In this document: positions 7,592-16,569 of the stretch, piece after piece
How positions within the stretch are numbered: position 1 is the stretch's first letter
How the letters are laid out: each line of letters begins with the position of its first letter
NCBI GenBank assembly: GCA_022563595.1
Contig: JADFNB010000005.1
Coordinates: forward strand, 41,203 to 105,202
DNA from: Gemmatimonadota bacterium
GTDB taxonomy: Bacteria; Gemmatimonadota; Gemmatimonadetes; Gemmatimonadales; GWC2-71-9
Reading direction: 5' to 3'
DNA: 64,000 nt
Program-made: the position numbers and the translations under genes
Notes under the pieces: generated by a model
The model's input: the letters and a program-made list of their open reading frames with translations, nothing else
What the model was told of the DNA's origin: nothing
The model's database searches: none

Positions 7592-8793
7592 TGGTTCTCC
7601 CCCGCCTGGATCGTGATCGCCACGCGGGCGTCGAGCCGCACGATGTCTCCGGGCCGAACGACGGCCCGCCCCCCGGAGCCGGCCGATGCGCGGAGACTGA
7701 TCCGCGATCGGCTGGTGAACTGTTCCCGCAGCAGCGGCTGTAACTGGGTGCCCGAAAGTTCGATCGTCACCGTAGTGGTGGCCGGATCCGTTACCCGGCC
7801 GGCCGCATCGACTGACGCTCCAGACAGGGTGATCCGCGGTATGACGACCGCGCCCGGCAGCGCGAAGAGATCGGCGTCACCCAGGTCGCCGTCGAGGAAC
7901 GCAAGATCAATGTCGACCGCGAACGGGGTGCCGTTGACCACCGTCGCGGTGAACGTCGCCTTGGTCACCCGCTCGGCCACCTGTTCCGCGTCGGCCGCGT
8001 CCAGCTCGGCGCCGTCCTGGACAGTGTTGGACGACAACTCCACGCCGGCACCCGGCAGCGTGAGATCGAGCAGCACGACCAGATCCATCGTGCCGACAAG
8101 GAAGGTGACCGGGAACCCGCCGCCGCTGCCCGATCCCGTGATCACCACCGCCGCCCGCCGCCCGTCGAGCACCAGATCGACCAGCCCGTCGACGACGAGA
8201 GCGGCGTCGAGATCCACGGTGTCGGTTCCGTTGCCGGGAACGGTCAGTACCGTGCTGCCCGGATCGGCGACGGCCACCGACCGCGGAACGCCCGTCGCAG
8301 TGGTGTCGTAGACCGGCGCGCCGCCGCCATCCAGCGGCACCGAGCCGTCTGGGTTCAACTCGACCACACCGACGATCACGTTGGAGAGCACCACCTGCTG
8401 GGCGCTGTCGTTGGTGAGGACGAGACGGGCCTGGGCCACGTTGATCGTCGCGTCCCGGATGGCATCCTCGAAATCTCCGAAGTCGATGGCGTTGCCGCCG
8501 AACTCAACCGGCACCAGGAAGCTCGCGACCGCCGGGACGATGAATGTCTGCCGATCGATAGGGACGCCGGAGATACCACCGATCACGGTATCGACGCCCT
8601 CCGGGAGGAAGTCGGCGATTACCACCGAATCCTGCGTGACCACCACCGTCAACTCGAGCGTCCTGAGACCACCCCGCTTGAGCTGATCGCGCGCTTCGGT
8701 GATCGATCCCGGCTCGCAGGCCGTGCCAGCGGCCAGCGCCACGGCCGCCGTCAGCGCGCCGCCGGTGATGCGGCGGAGATACTTCATGATCAT
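7588..8793 (-). CDS. lipoprotein of unknown function, 401 aa
   Basis: Starting at ATG 8793 (a second ATG lies at 8787), the N-terminus reads MKYLRRITGGALTAAVALAA followed by GTAC, a lipobox with the lipidated Cys followed by Glu-Pro. The rest is long and beta-rich, with repeated patterns such as DLDAALVVDGLVDLVLDG and VVLLDLTLPGAGVEL. This suggests two or more Ig-like or LEA14-like beta domains facing the periplasm. No catalytic residues are apparent. It is the first gene of a two-gene unit with the downstream barrel protein. Longer upstream frames lack a signal peptide and are less likely. Confidence 0.7.
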   Translation of the reverse strand: MIMKYLRRITGGALTAAVALAAGTACEPGSITEARDQLKRGGLRTLELTVVVTQDSVVIADFLPEGVDTVIGGISGVPIDRQTFIVPAVASFLVPVEFGGNAIDFGDFEDAIRDATINVAQARLVLTNDSAQQVVLSNVIVGVVELNPDGSVPLDGGGAPVYDTTATGVPRSVAVADPGSTVLTVPGNGTDTVDLDAALVVDGLVDLVLDGRRAAVVITGSGSGGGFPVTFLVGTMDLVVLLDLTLPGAGVELSSNTVQDGAELDAADAEQVAERVTKATFTATVVNGTPFAVDIDLAFLDGDLGDADLFALPGAVVIPRITLSGASVDAAGRVTDPATTTVTIELSGTQLQPLLREQFTSRSRISLRASAGSGGRAVVRPGDIVRLDARVAITIQAGENQ

Positions 8794-8990
8794 GGGCTCA
8801 TCTATTCTGCGTCCCCGAGAATCGCCTGTGGCCCGGTGCGGCGGCCTGCCTCCCGCCCGCTCACCCGTAGCATTGTGTGCACCCGGGTGCAGTGTCAACC
8901 ACCCACCGGCCGGCAGGATACCACGCCCGGCGGTTGTTTTCCGTGATGGCGGTCTCATTTGGAGACCGTAGGGTCCGACTCACCGTCTCC

Positions 8991-10619
8991 CTACTCGGCG
9001 GCCATGTAAGGATACCGGTAGTTGGTGGGCGGCACGAAGGTTTCCTTCACGGTCCGCGCCGACACCCATCGGATCAGGTTCAGCGGCGAGCCCGCCTTGT
9101 CGTTGGTGCCGCTCGCCCGCGCGCCGCCAAACGGCTGTTGGCCCACCACCGCGCCCGTGGGCTTGTCGTTGATGTAGAAGTTGCCCGCCGCGTGGCGCAA
9201 CACGTCGTGCGCCCGGACGATCGCGCGGCGGTCGGCTGCGAATACAGCGCCGGTGAGCGCGTACGGCGACGTCGTATCCACGAGGCGCAGTGTGTCCTCC
9301 CACTTGGATTCCTCGTAGACGTAGAGTGTCACCACCGGTCCGAAAAGCTCCTCGCACATGGTCACGTAGTCGGGCCGGTGCGCCTCGATCAGGGTCGGCC
9401 GGATGAAGTAGCCCTCGCTCCCGTCGGCGTGGCCGCCCACCAGGATATCCGCGTCACCGTCCTGGCGCGCCTGCTCAATATACGCCGTGATCTTGTCGAA
9501 CGCGGGCTTGTCGATCACCGCCCCCATGAAGTTTCGGAAATCGGCCACGTCCCCCATGAGGAGCGAGTCGATCTCGGCCAGCAGGTCGTCTTTCATCATC
9601 TTCCACATCGAGGCCGGGAGGTAGACGCGCGAGACCGCGGAGCATTTCTGGCCCTGGTACTCGTAGCCGCCGCGGGTGATCGCTGTCCGGACGGCATCGA
9701 TGTCGGCGCTGGCATGGGCGATGATGAAATCCTTGCCGCCTGTCTCCCCGACGAGTCGCGGATAGGAGGCGTAGTTGGCGATGTTCTTCCCCGCGGTCTG
9801 CCACAGGTTCTGGAATACTTCCGTCGAGCCGGTGAAGTGGATGCCGGCGAAATCACGGTGCGAGAGGGCCGCCTTGGAGATCTCCGCCGATCTCCCTGGA
9901 ATGAAGTTGATCACGCCAGGCGGGAGGCCAGCCGCCTCCAGCAGACGGTGGATGTGGTAGCTGCTGAACACCGAACTCGACGCCGGCTTCCACAGCACGG
10001 TGTTGCCCATCATCGCGGGGGCCGTCGGGAGGTTGCCGGCGATGGAGGTGAAGTTGAACGGCGTGATCGCGTAGACGAACCCCTCGAGCGGCCGGTACTC
10101 CATCCAATTCCAGATGCCCGGTGTCGAGAGCGGCTGGTCTTCGTAGAGCCGCTCGGCGAAGTGAGCGTTGAACCTCCAGAAATCGATCAGCTCACAGGTC
10201 GCATCGACCTCCGCCTGATGCGGGGTCTTGCTCTGACACAGCATGGTGGCGGCATTCAGCCGTGCGCGCCACGATGTGGCGAGTAATTCGGCGGCGCGCA
10301 GGAATACCGCCATGCGGTCTTCGAAGCGCCATGACGACCACTCACGCCGCGCTTCAGCCGCCGCGTCGATCGCCCGCCGGACCTCGTGCCGTCCGGCCCG
10401 GTGCCAGGTAGCGACCACATGACCGTGCTCGTGCGGCAACACGGCCTTGGCTTGGTCGCTCGTTCTCACTTCCTCGCCGCCGATGATGAGCGGGATCTCG
10501 ATCTGCGTCGACGACATCTCGGCGAGCGCCGTCTTCAGCGCGTCCCGCTCGGGCGTTCCGGGCGCGTAGGAGCTGACCGGTTCGTTGATCGGAAGAGGAA
10601 TCTGGATATCAGCAGTCAT
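8991..10619 (-). CDS. pruA: L-glutamate gamma-semialdehyde (P5C) dehydrogenase
   Basis: This enzyme oxidises 1-pyrroline-5-carboxylate/glutamate semialdehyde to glutamate with NAD+, the second step of proline catabolism. The 542-residue product has the aldehyde dehydrogenase Rossmann core. It has the general base Glu292 in LVGETGGKD and the catalytic Cys326 in EYQGQKCSAVSR. It also has the typical group-1 P5CDH segments ITPFNFTSIAGNLP and GPVVTLYVYEES. The ATG at 10619 is preceded by AAGGAGA at good spacing; a longer frame from 10697 is less likely. No proline dehydrogenase gene is adjacent in this window. Confidence 0.93.
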   Translation of the reverse strand: MTADIQIPLPINEPVSSYAPGTPERDALKTALAEMSSTQIEIPLIIGGEEVRTSDQAKAVLPHEHGHVVATWHRAGRHEVRRAIDAAAEARREWSSWRFEDRMAVFLRAAELLATSWRARLNAATMLCQSKTPHQAEVDATCELIDFWRFNAHFAERLYEDQPLSTPGIWNWMEYRPLEGFVYAITPFNFTSIAGNLPTAPAMMGNTVLWKPASSSVFSSYHIHRLLEAAGLPPGVINFIPGRSAEISKAALSHRDFAGIHFTGSTEVFQNLWQTAGKNIANYASYPRLVGETGGKDFIIAHASADIDAVRTAITRGGYEYQGQKCSAVSRVYLPASMWKMMKDDLLAEIDSLLMGDVADFRNFMGAVIDKPAFDKITAYIEQARQDGDADILVGGHADGSEGYFIRPTLIEAHRPDYVTMCEELFGPVVTLYVYEESKWEDTLRLVDTTSPYALTGAVFAADRRAIVRAHDVLRHAAGNFYINDKPTGAVVGQQPFGGARASGTNDKAGSPLNLIRWVSARTVKETFVPPTNYRYPYMAAE

Positions 10620-10702
10620 GCCAAAGTCTCCTTGGAGGCCAGAAAGATGCACCGGCGGGGGCGGCCGTCCAAGAGTGGTGCCAGCAGCTCCCAGCACTCG
10701 TG

Positions 10703-11782
10703 TCAGAAGTGCACGTGCGCCTCGAGACTCACACGATCGCGGTCACCGGTAGCCTGCGGAATGTCATCCAGGAGCGTATAGAACGCCGCCAGCCGAATGA
10801 ACTGGACCGGGAATGCCTCCACTCCGAACCGCGCCCGGATCCGCTGGTTGTCGACACCATCCAGATCGGGATCGAGATAGCCGTAGGTGATCTTGAGGTT
10901 GACGCCCCGGCTCACCAGCCAATCGACCTCGGCGTAGGCGGCGATCTGTTCCAGCTCGCTCCCCGCATCCGGATTGTCCCTTATGTAATCGACCTCCCCC
11001 AGCAAGACGAGCGGGCCCACACTCACCCCGCCGAAGGCGCCCACCACGTCGTGCCGGCTATCGATCCTGTAGTTCTGCGACGCCGACGCTCCGATCCGGC
11101 CGCGCCGGAAGACGAGCTCCGCACGGGAAGTGATCTGTTTCCCGCTGTTGCTCTCGGCCGCGCCGGCCTCCCCGTTGGTGAGTGCCAGCGAGAGCGAGAG
11201 CGGTCCGGGCTCGAGTCCCACCTCGACCCCCTGATCCGGCGTGAAGTACGTGAATCCCGTGCGGGCACGGATGAACTCCGCGTCGTCCTGTAGCCGGAGG
11301 CCGTAGGGCAGCAGGAACTTCCCGACCTTGGCATAGCCGTTGCCCGGCAGCCAGCGGACCATCGCGAACGCCTCGCGCGATGTCGCCCGGTCCGGCCCGA
11401 CCGTCTCGTCGATGTAGAGCGTGATCCGGTCGTTCAGCAGCCGGGCGGCGAGATAGACCTGGGCCACATCGATTCCTAAGGAGGTGCGCGGGGTCGACTC
11501 CCGAAAGGTCGCGGAAGCCTCGGCACGTAGATCCCACCCGATGCTCAGGTAGTCCGTGAGAGCTTTGCTCAACACCGTCCCCCCTTGCCGGGGGAGCGCG
11601 GTCTGAGCGTAGATGTTCCCGAACCGGGTCCGGTTCCCCCCTCCGGTGACGTTCGTGTGGCAGGCGGAGCACTTGAGGCCGGTGCGCAGAGCGAGGTACG
11701 GCTCGCGGGCGGCAGAGGCCACGGATGTGGCTGGAGCCGCGAGCAGTGCCAGCAGCGTAGCGAGCGTCACGCGTGTGTCCAT
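10703..11782 (-). CDS. outer-membrane porin-like protein with a single CxxCH haem motif
   Basis: From ATG 11782 (AAGGA 6 nt upstream) the protein has a signal peptide (TLATLLALLAAPATSVASA). About 12 residues later it carries one c-type haem attachment motif, CSACH (residues 38-42), in the context GLKCSACHTNVTGGG. The remaining 300 or so residues are alternating beta-strands typical of a porin (YAKVGKFLLPYGLRLQDDAEF, LVLLGEVDYIRDN), ending in an aromatic residue (HVHF). A haem at the N-terminus of a barrel recalls porin-cytochrome conduits, in which electrons cross the outer membrane. The role is inferred. The gene is between pruA and the two-component system. Confidence 0.75.
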   Translation of the reverse strand: MDTRVTLATLLALLAAPATSVASAAREPYLALRTGLKCSACHTNVTGGGNRTRFGNIYAQTALPRQGGTVLSKALTDYLSIGWDLRAEASATFRESTPRTSLGIDVAQVYLAARLLNDRITLYIDETVGPDRATSREAFAMVRWLPGNGYAKVGKFLLPYGLRLQDDAEFIRARTGFTYFTPDQGVEVGLEPGPLSLSLALTNGEAGAAESNSGKQITSRAELVFRRGRIGASASQNYRIDSRHDVVGAFGGVSVGPLVLLGEVDYIRDNPDAGSELEQIAAYAEVDWLVSRGVNLKITYGYLDPDLDGVDNQRIRARFGVEAFPVQFIRLAAFYTLLDDIPQATGDRDRVSLEAHVHF

Positions 11783-11882
11783 GATCGGTCCTTGTCTACG
11801 AGTCATCCGCGGCAGCAAAGGGGCGGAGCGTGTTCAAGAATGCTAGCGATCCCGGACGCGCGACAAGGCCCCCGGGGCGGGG

Positions 11883-12542
11883 CTACCGCTCCAAGACCCC
11901 CGAATCGAGGGCGAATCGGGTGAGTTCGGCAACGGTCCGAATGCCGAGTTTCTTCATGAGGTTTTCACGATGACTTTCAACTGTCCTGTGACTTATCCCG
12001 AGTGCGGCTGCCGCTTCCTTGTTGGTCCGGCCGCGAACTACTAGCAGCAGGACGTCCCGCTCCCGAGCCGTGAGCCGGCCCAAGCGGTCTTCCTCTTCCC
12101 GGTGCGCCTCCTCGGCCCGAACCGCATCGCCGAGCTGGCGCGCGATCACCGGACTGAAGAACGCCTCGCCTCCGTGGACGGCCCGGATAGCTGCACGCAG
12201 CTCGCCTGGCGCAGAGTCCTTCAGGAGATAGCCGTTCGCGCCGGAGCGAACCGCTTGGAGCACGTATTCCCGGTGATCGTAGACGCTCAGGATCAACACT
12301 CGTGTGGCGGGTGCGACCTGACGCACCTGGCTCGCGACATCGAGCCCTGAGAGCCCCGGCATGGAGATGTCGAGGACGAGCACGTCCACGTCCAGCTCGC
12401 GCAGGATCCGCAACGCCGCTTCACCGTCACTCGCCTCCGCGACGACCTCGAACCCGGTTCCCTGCTCCAGCACGGACCGGATGCCTTCCCGTACGATGGC
12501 GTGATCGTCGGCCACTAGGACGCGAATGGGCGTTTCGCTCAC
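11883..12542 (-). CDS. NarL/FixJ-type response regulator
   Basis: This is a 219-residue two-domain regulator. The receiver domain has the acidic pair Asp12-Asp13 (VADDHA) and the phospho-acceptor Asp58 in VLVLDISMPG. It also has a conserved Lys in YLLKDSAPGEL. The C-terminal LuxR-type helix-turn-helix reads LTARERDVLLLVVRGRTNKE followed by IAxxLG-like AAALGISHRTVESH. It would bind DNA as a dimer once phosphorylated. The start overlaps the stop of the upstream histidine kinase gene by 4 nt (ATGA), so the pair is co-translated and the kinase is its likely partner. Confidence 0.93.
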   Translation of the reverse strand: MSETPIRVLVADDHAIVREGIRSVLEQGTGFEVVAEASDGEAALRILRELDVDVLVLDISMPGLSGLDVASQVRQVAPATRVLILSVYDHREYVLQAVRSGANGYLLKDSAPGELRAAIRAVHGGEAFFSPVIARQLGDAVRAEEAHREEEDRLGRLTARERDVLLLVVRGRTNKEAAAALGISHRTVESHRENLMKKLGIRTVAELTRFALDSGVLER

Positions 12543-14311
12543 GACGCCTGCGACTCGCGGGGCACGCAGACGATCAGCTGCGCCCCGCCGTTCGTCCCGT
12601 TCGAGACCGTCACTTCACCGCCGAGCGCCGTGATGCGTTCGCGCATGCCTGCGAGTCCCATGTGTCCGCGGCGCTCCAGGCTCTCGATGGGACCGTTGGG
12701 GGGAAGGCCGCGGCCGTCGTCGCTGAGACACAGCTCGACGCCGGAGGGTGTCACCGAGATCGTCACCTCTACTCGGCGCGCGTCGGCGTGTCGCGCCACG
12801 TTCGCGAGCCCTTCCTGGAGCGCGCGGTACAGTGCCACCTCGGCGGTCTCGGAGAGTACGGGCAGCGCATCGGGTACCCGAAACTCGAATGCGATGCCGG
12901 TCCGATTCTGGAAATCTTCGACCAGCGCCCGCAGCGCCGGCAGCAGGCCGAGTTCATCGAGTAGCGGCGGGCGTAGCGAATTGGTGACGTTGCGGATGCT
13001 CCGCATGCCCGTGTCCGTGAGTTCCAAGGCCCGGTCCAGGCGCGCTGCCAGCTCCGGCGTGGCCACCTCGCGCATGAGACCGAGCTGGAGCTTCACAGCC
13101 GAGAAGACCTGCGCGGTCTCATCGTGCAGCTCGCGCGACAGCCGTCGCCGCTCTTCCTCGTGCTGCTGCACCATACGCGCAGCCAATCGCTCCAGCTCGG
13201 CCCGTCTAGCCTCGAGCCGGCGATACAGATCCTCGTTCTCGAGCGCGGCACCCACCTGTTGACCCAGCGTGACCAGGAACTCGGTGTCGAGTGCGGCAAA
13301 CGGGTCGCGCGCGTCCCCGACGATGATGAGCGCTCCGGTCGCGACGTTACCCCGCAGCACCGGCAGGGCCGTGGCGAAGGCATGGGGCGGCGCATCGCTC
13401 TCCGCGTGCCGCCAGTTGCTGACGGTCTCCGGGCGCCCCGTCGCGAGAACGCGCTCGATCACAGTGGCCGCCGCCCCAACCGGTTCGGTTCCGGCCCAAT
13501 GGGCACACAGGCCGGCACCGCGCACGTATTCCCCTTTTCCGTTGACGCGCAGGTAGATCGCGCTCCCGCGAACGGCGGTGAGCGTCATCGTGCGCCGGAG
13601 CAGCGCCTCGACCACGTCGGCGACGCTGTCCCGCCGCTGGAGATCGCCGGACAGGGCCGACAGCGCTCCTAGCCCACGCTGCAGGTCCTCGAGCACGAGG
13701 AGCAGGACACCGGCCCCAATCGCCAGCACGAACAGAATGTCCAGGTAGTAACCCCACGGATTCCACGCACCGCGCGCTCTCAGGAACGGATAATCCAGGT
13801 GGTGGAGACCCCAAGCCAAGAACGCGACGGCCAGGTACCCCGCGGCTGGCGAGACGACGCGCCGGTGATGGCGGAAGAACGTCCAGCCCGTCCACAGCGT
13901 CGCACCGCTCAGGAATACGACCGCCGGCCCGGCAGCGAGGAGGAAGTTGTCCATCCGGTAGATGGCGACGTACGACCACAGCGGCGAGAACAGCAGCAGG
14001 ATGACGTACCCCGGATTCCACCGCAGCTGTTTCGAGAACACCAACGTGGCCCAGAGGAGCGCCAACGCGGTCCAGCCGGTGATGACCTGATGCCAGTAGA
14101 GCCAGATCCAGTTCTCGTTTGTGAGGAAGCTGACAATGGCGCCGATCCGCAGCATGTAGAGCAGCCAGGCCACGGCGAACCAGCCGAAGTACGGTTTCCG
14201 GTAGCGCTGATAGAGGAACAGGAACAGCAACGCCAAGCCAAACATGATCGCGGCCTGGAGGTAGGCTGCCGCCAGTTCGGTTGCCGCGCCGGTGGGAACG
14301 TCAAACTCCAT
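12539..14311 (-). CDS. membrane sensor histidine kinase (HisKA_3 type) with GAF domain
   Basis: The 590-residue protein begins with about seven membrane helices (residues 10-215). A GAF-like sensor domain follows at about 225-380. The HisKA_3 dimerisation helix carries the phospho-acceptor His in RRRLSRELHDETAQ. The C-terminal HATPase domain has its N box near LQEGLANVARHADA and its G1 box at LSDDGRGLPPNG. It autophosphorylates and passes the phosphate to the adjacent LuxR-type regulator. The ligand is unknown; the multi-helix N-terminus resembles 7TM-type extracellular sensors. I chose ATG 14311 with a nearby AGGA; the longer frame from 14488 adds only low-complexity sequence. Confidence 0.9.
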   Translation of the reverse strand: MEFDVPTGAATELAAAYLQAAIMFGLALLFLFLYQRYRKPYFGWFAVAWLLYMLRIGAIVSFLTNENWIWLYWHQVITGWTALALLWATLVFSKQLRWNPGYVILLLFSPLWSYVAIYRMDNFLLAAGPAVVFLSGATLWTGWTFFRHHRRVVSPAAGYLAVAFLAWGLHHLDYPFLRARGAWNPWGYYLDILFVLAIGAGVLLLVLEDLQRGLGALSALSGDLQRRDSVADVVEALLRRTMTLTAVRGSAIYLRVNGKGEYVRGAGLCAHWAGTEPVGAAATVIERVLATGRPETVSNWRHAESDAPPHAFATALPVLRGNVATGALIIVGDARDPFAALDTEFLVTLGQQVGAALENEDLYRRLEARRAELERLAARMVQQHEEERRRLSRELHDETAQVFSAVKLQLGLMREVATPELAARLDRALELTDTGMRSIRNVTNSLRPPLLDELGLLPALRALVEDFQNRTGIAFEFRVPDALPVLSETAEVALYRALQEGLANVARHADARRVEVTISVTPSGVELCLSDDGRGLPPNGPIESLERRGHMGLAGMRERITALGGEVTVSNGTNGGAQLIVCVPRESQAS

Positions 14312-14502
14312 GATCCTGAGTAAGGAAACGCGCGTGTGGTGAGCGATCAATGGGTCAGCCCAGCGATCACTCTTCCCAGGGGGCCAAGGCCGGTCCATCC
14401 AGGTGCTCGACCAGCGCGACTGCATCGGAGGGTGCAAGCCGGATTGCGCCCGGCACGCCGAGCGGCTAGTCTCCGCGACCCACACCACGACGGACGGACT
14501 CC

Positions 14503-16179
14503 ATGCTGCGACACTGTGCCTTTGCGCTGGCGGGACTCGTGGCCGCCTGCGCGCCCGACTACGACGTCATCATCCGCGGCGGCACCGTGTATGACGGGAG
14601 CGGATCGGCGCCGGTCGTGGCGGATGTCGCCATCACCAGCGATACCATCGCCGCCATCGGCGACCTCAGCGCCGCGTCGGCCCGGACGGAGCTAGACGCC
14701 ACCGGTCTCGCCGTCTCGCCCGGATTCATCAACATGTTGAGCTGGGCCACCGAGAGCCTGATCGAGGACGGCCGCTCGCAGAGCGACATCCGGCAGGGCG
14801 TGACCCTCGAGGTGTTCGGCGAGGGGTGGTCGATGGGTCCGCTCACGGACGCGATGCGGCAGGACCAGCTCAAGCGGCAGGGCGACATCGAGTTCGCCAT
14901 CCCCTGGACCACGCTCGGCGAGTATCTGGAGCACCTGAGCACCCGCGGCATCTCGCCCAACGTGGCGTCGTTCATCGGGGCGACCACGCTGCGCATCCAC
15001 GAGATCGGCTACGACGATCGCCCTCCGAGCGCAGACGAGCTGGAACGGATGCGCGCGCTCGTGCGGCAAGGAATGGAAGAGGGGGCACTCGGGATCGGGT
15101 CGTCGCTGATCTACGCACCCGCGTTCTACGCCAAGACCCCCGAGCTGATCGAGCTGTGTCGTGTCGCGGCCGAGTACGGCGGCATGTACATCTCGCACAT
15201 GCGCAGCGAGGCCAACCGCCTGCTCGAGGGGATCGAGGAACTGATCATCGTGGCGCGCGAGGCGGGCATCCGGGCCGAGATCTATCATCTCAAGGCCGCC
15301 GGAGAGGCGAACTGGCCCAAGATGGACGACGCGATCGCGCTGATCGAGGCGGCGCGCGCCGAGGGGCTTCGCATCACGGCAGACATGTACACCTATCCGG
15401 CCGGTGCCACGGGGCTCAACGCCGCGATGCCGCCCTGGGTACAGGAAGGCGGGCACGACGCCTGGGTGGAGCGGCTGCGCGATCCGGCCGTCCGGCGACG
15501 CGTCGCGCGGGAGATGCGCACGCCGACCGACGCGTGGGAGAACCTCTACCTCGCCGCCGGATCAGCCGACCGGCTGCTGTTGGTCGGGTTCAAGCAGGAC
15601 TCGTTGAAGTACCTGACCGGCAAGACGCTGGCCGAGGTGGCCGAGCTGCGGGGGACCTCGCCGGAACTGACCGCGATGGACCTGGTGATCCTGGATGACA
15701 GCCGGGTTGGCACGGTATACTTCCTCATGTCGGAAGAGAACATCGAGAAGCAGATCGCGCTCCCGTGGGTGAGCTTCGGGTCCGACGCCGGTTCCCTGGC
15801 GCCCGAAGGCGTATTCCTGCTCTCGAATCCGCACCCGAGGGCCTACGGCAACTTCGCGCGCCTGCTCGGCGGCTACGTCAGGGAGCGGGGAGTGATCCCA
15901 CTCGAAGAGGCCATCCGCCGGCTCACCGCGTTACCGGCCGAGAACCTCCGGATCCGGCGCCGCGGGTCGCTGCGATCAGGCTACTTCGCCGACGTGGTGG
16001 TGTTCGATCCCACGACGATGCAAGATCATGCTACGTTTCGGGAGCCGCATCAGTACGCCACCGGTGTCCTGCATGTGTTCGTAAACGGGACCCAGGTCCT
16101 GAACGATGGCGAGCATACCGGAGCGCTGCCCGGACGCGTCGTGCGCGGCCCCGGCTGGAGAGGCGCGTCGGACGAGTGA
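14503..16179 (+). CDS. D-aminoacylase-like amidohydrolase lipoprotein
   Basis: The product (558 aa) starts with a lipoprotein signal (FALAGLVAACAPD). The amidohydrolase superfamily fold follows, with the N-terminal beta-sandwich signature DVIIRGGTVYDGSG and the C-terminal ADVVVFDPTTM. Conserved D-aminoacylase elements include YISHMRSEAN, EIYHLKAAGEANW, ADMYTYPAGATGLN and the metal-ligand Asp in FGSDAGSLAPEG. The family's usual PGFIDxHxH metal motif after the first strand is replaced by PGFINMLSWATE, so the metal centre must differ. It probably hydrolyses N-acyl-D-amino acids or related amides at the cell surface, but the altered site makes the substrate uncertain. Confidence 0.85.
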   Translation: MLRHCAFALAGLVAACAPDYDVIIRGGTVYDGSGSAPVVADVAITSDTIAAIGDLSAASARTELDATGLAVSPGFINMLSWATESLIEDGRSQSDIRQGVTLEVFGEGWSMGPLTDAMRQDQLKRQGDIEFAIPWTTLGEYLEHLSTRGISPNVASFIGATTLRIHEIGYDDRPPSADELERMRALVRQGMEEGALGIGSSLIYAPAFYAKTPELIELCRVAAEYGGMYISHMRSEANRLLEGIEELIIVAREAGIRAEIYHLKAAGEANWPKMDDAIALIEAARAEGLRITADMYTYPAGATGLNAAMPPWVQEGGHDAWVERLRDPAVRRRVAREMRTPTDAWENLYLAAGSADRLLLVGFKQDSLKYLTGKTLAEVAELRGTSPELTAMDLVILDDSRVGTVYFLMSEENIEKQIALPWVSFGSDAGSLAPEGVFLLSNPHPRAYGNFARLLGGYVRERGVIPLEEAIRRLTALPAENLRIRRRGSLRSGYFADVVVFDPTTMQDHATFREPHQYATGVLHVFVNGTQVLNDGEHTGALPGRVVRGPGWRGASDE

Positions 16180-16213
16180 ACGACGCCTAGGATCGAAGCA
16201 ACGGAGGAGCGAC

Positions 16214-16375
16214 ATGTACCAGGGAACAGACCGCCGTTCCGGCACCGAGCGCAGGTACCGCCAGCTGCGGCTGGGTCAGCGCCGCAAGAGCACCGCGGCA
16301 GTTTCGATCGACCGTCGCGCAGGTGCGGAACGGCGCACGGACGAGCGGCGGGGCGCGCCGGACCGGCGGACGTAG
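16214..16375 (+). CDS. Arg-rich DRR/ERR-repeat microprotein 1, 53 aa
   Basis: A GGAGGAGC Shine-Dalgarno sequence lies 4 nt before the ATG at 16214. The protein is highly charged and probably disordered. It is built from repeated Asp/Glu-Arg-Arg units (TDRRSGTERR near the start, IDRRAGAERRTDERR near the end, terminating in PDRRT). No known domain is present. Its stop overlaps the GTG of a similar second frame by one base (TAGTG), so the two are almost certainly co-translated paralogues. Similar DRR/ERR runs occur as N-terminal extensions of some signalling proteins, but no such partner is fused here. Confidence 0.6.
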   Translation: MYQGTDRRSGTERRYRQLRLGQRRKSTAAVSIDRRAGAERRTDERRGAPDRRT

Positions 16376-16551
16376 TGGCCCCGGCGAAACCCGACAATCC
16401 GGACCGGCGGACAGGACGTGAACGCAGGGGTGAGCCGATCCGCGAGGGCAAGCGCCGCGAGCAGGACGAGCCGGTCCCGCGCGACCGCCGTTCCGGCACC
16501 GAGCGCCGCGTCGATGACCGGCGCACCGGGAAGGACCGGCGCACCGGCTGA
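16375..16551 (+). CDS. Arg-rich DRR/ERR-repeat microprotein 2, 58 aa
   Basis: The frame starts at GTG 16375, which overlaps the stop of the preceding microprotein (TAGTG), and ends at TGA 16549-16551. The product shares the repeat grammar of its neighbour: NPDRRTGRERRGE, then PRDRRSGTERRVDDRRTGKD, ending in RRTG. The shared RRSGTERR block suggests duplication. It would be a strongly charged, intrinsically disordered peptide with balanced Arg and Asp/Glu. It is short enough to be missed by usual gene finders. It faces the convergent peptidase gene ending at 16570, so the two microproteins form a closed two-gene unit. Confidence 0.5.
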   Translation: MAPAKPDNPDRRTGRERRGEPIREGKRREQDEPVPRDRRSGTERRVDDRRTGKDRRTG

Positions 16552-16569
16552 GCGCGGACGAGGGCACTC

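Noticed and set aside
8877..10286. A 469-codon plus-strand frame opposite pruA
   Set aside because: The minus strand encodes an unmistakable aldehyde dehydrogenase with its catalytic Cys and Glu; the plus frame is its antisense shadow.
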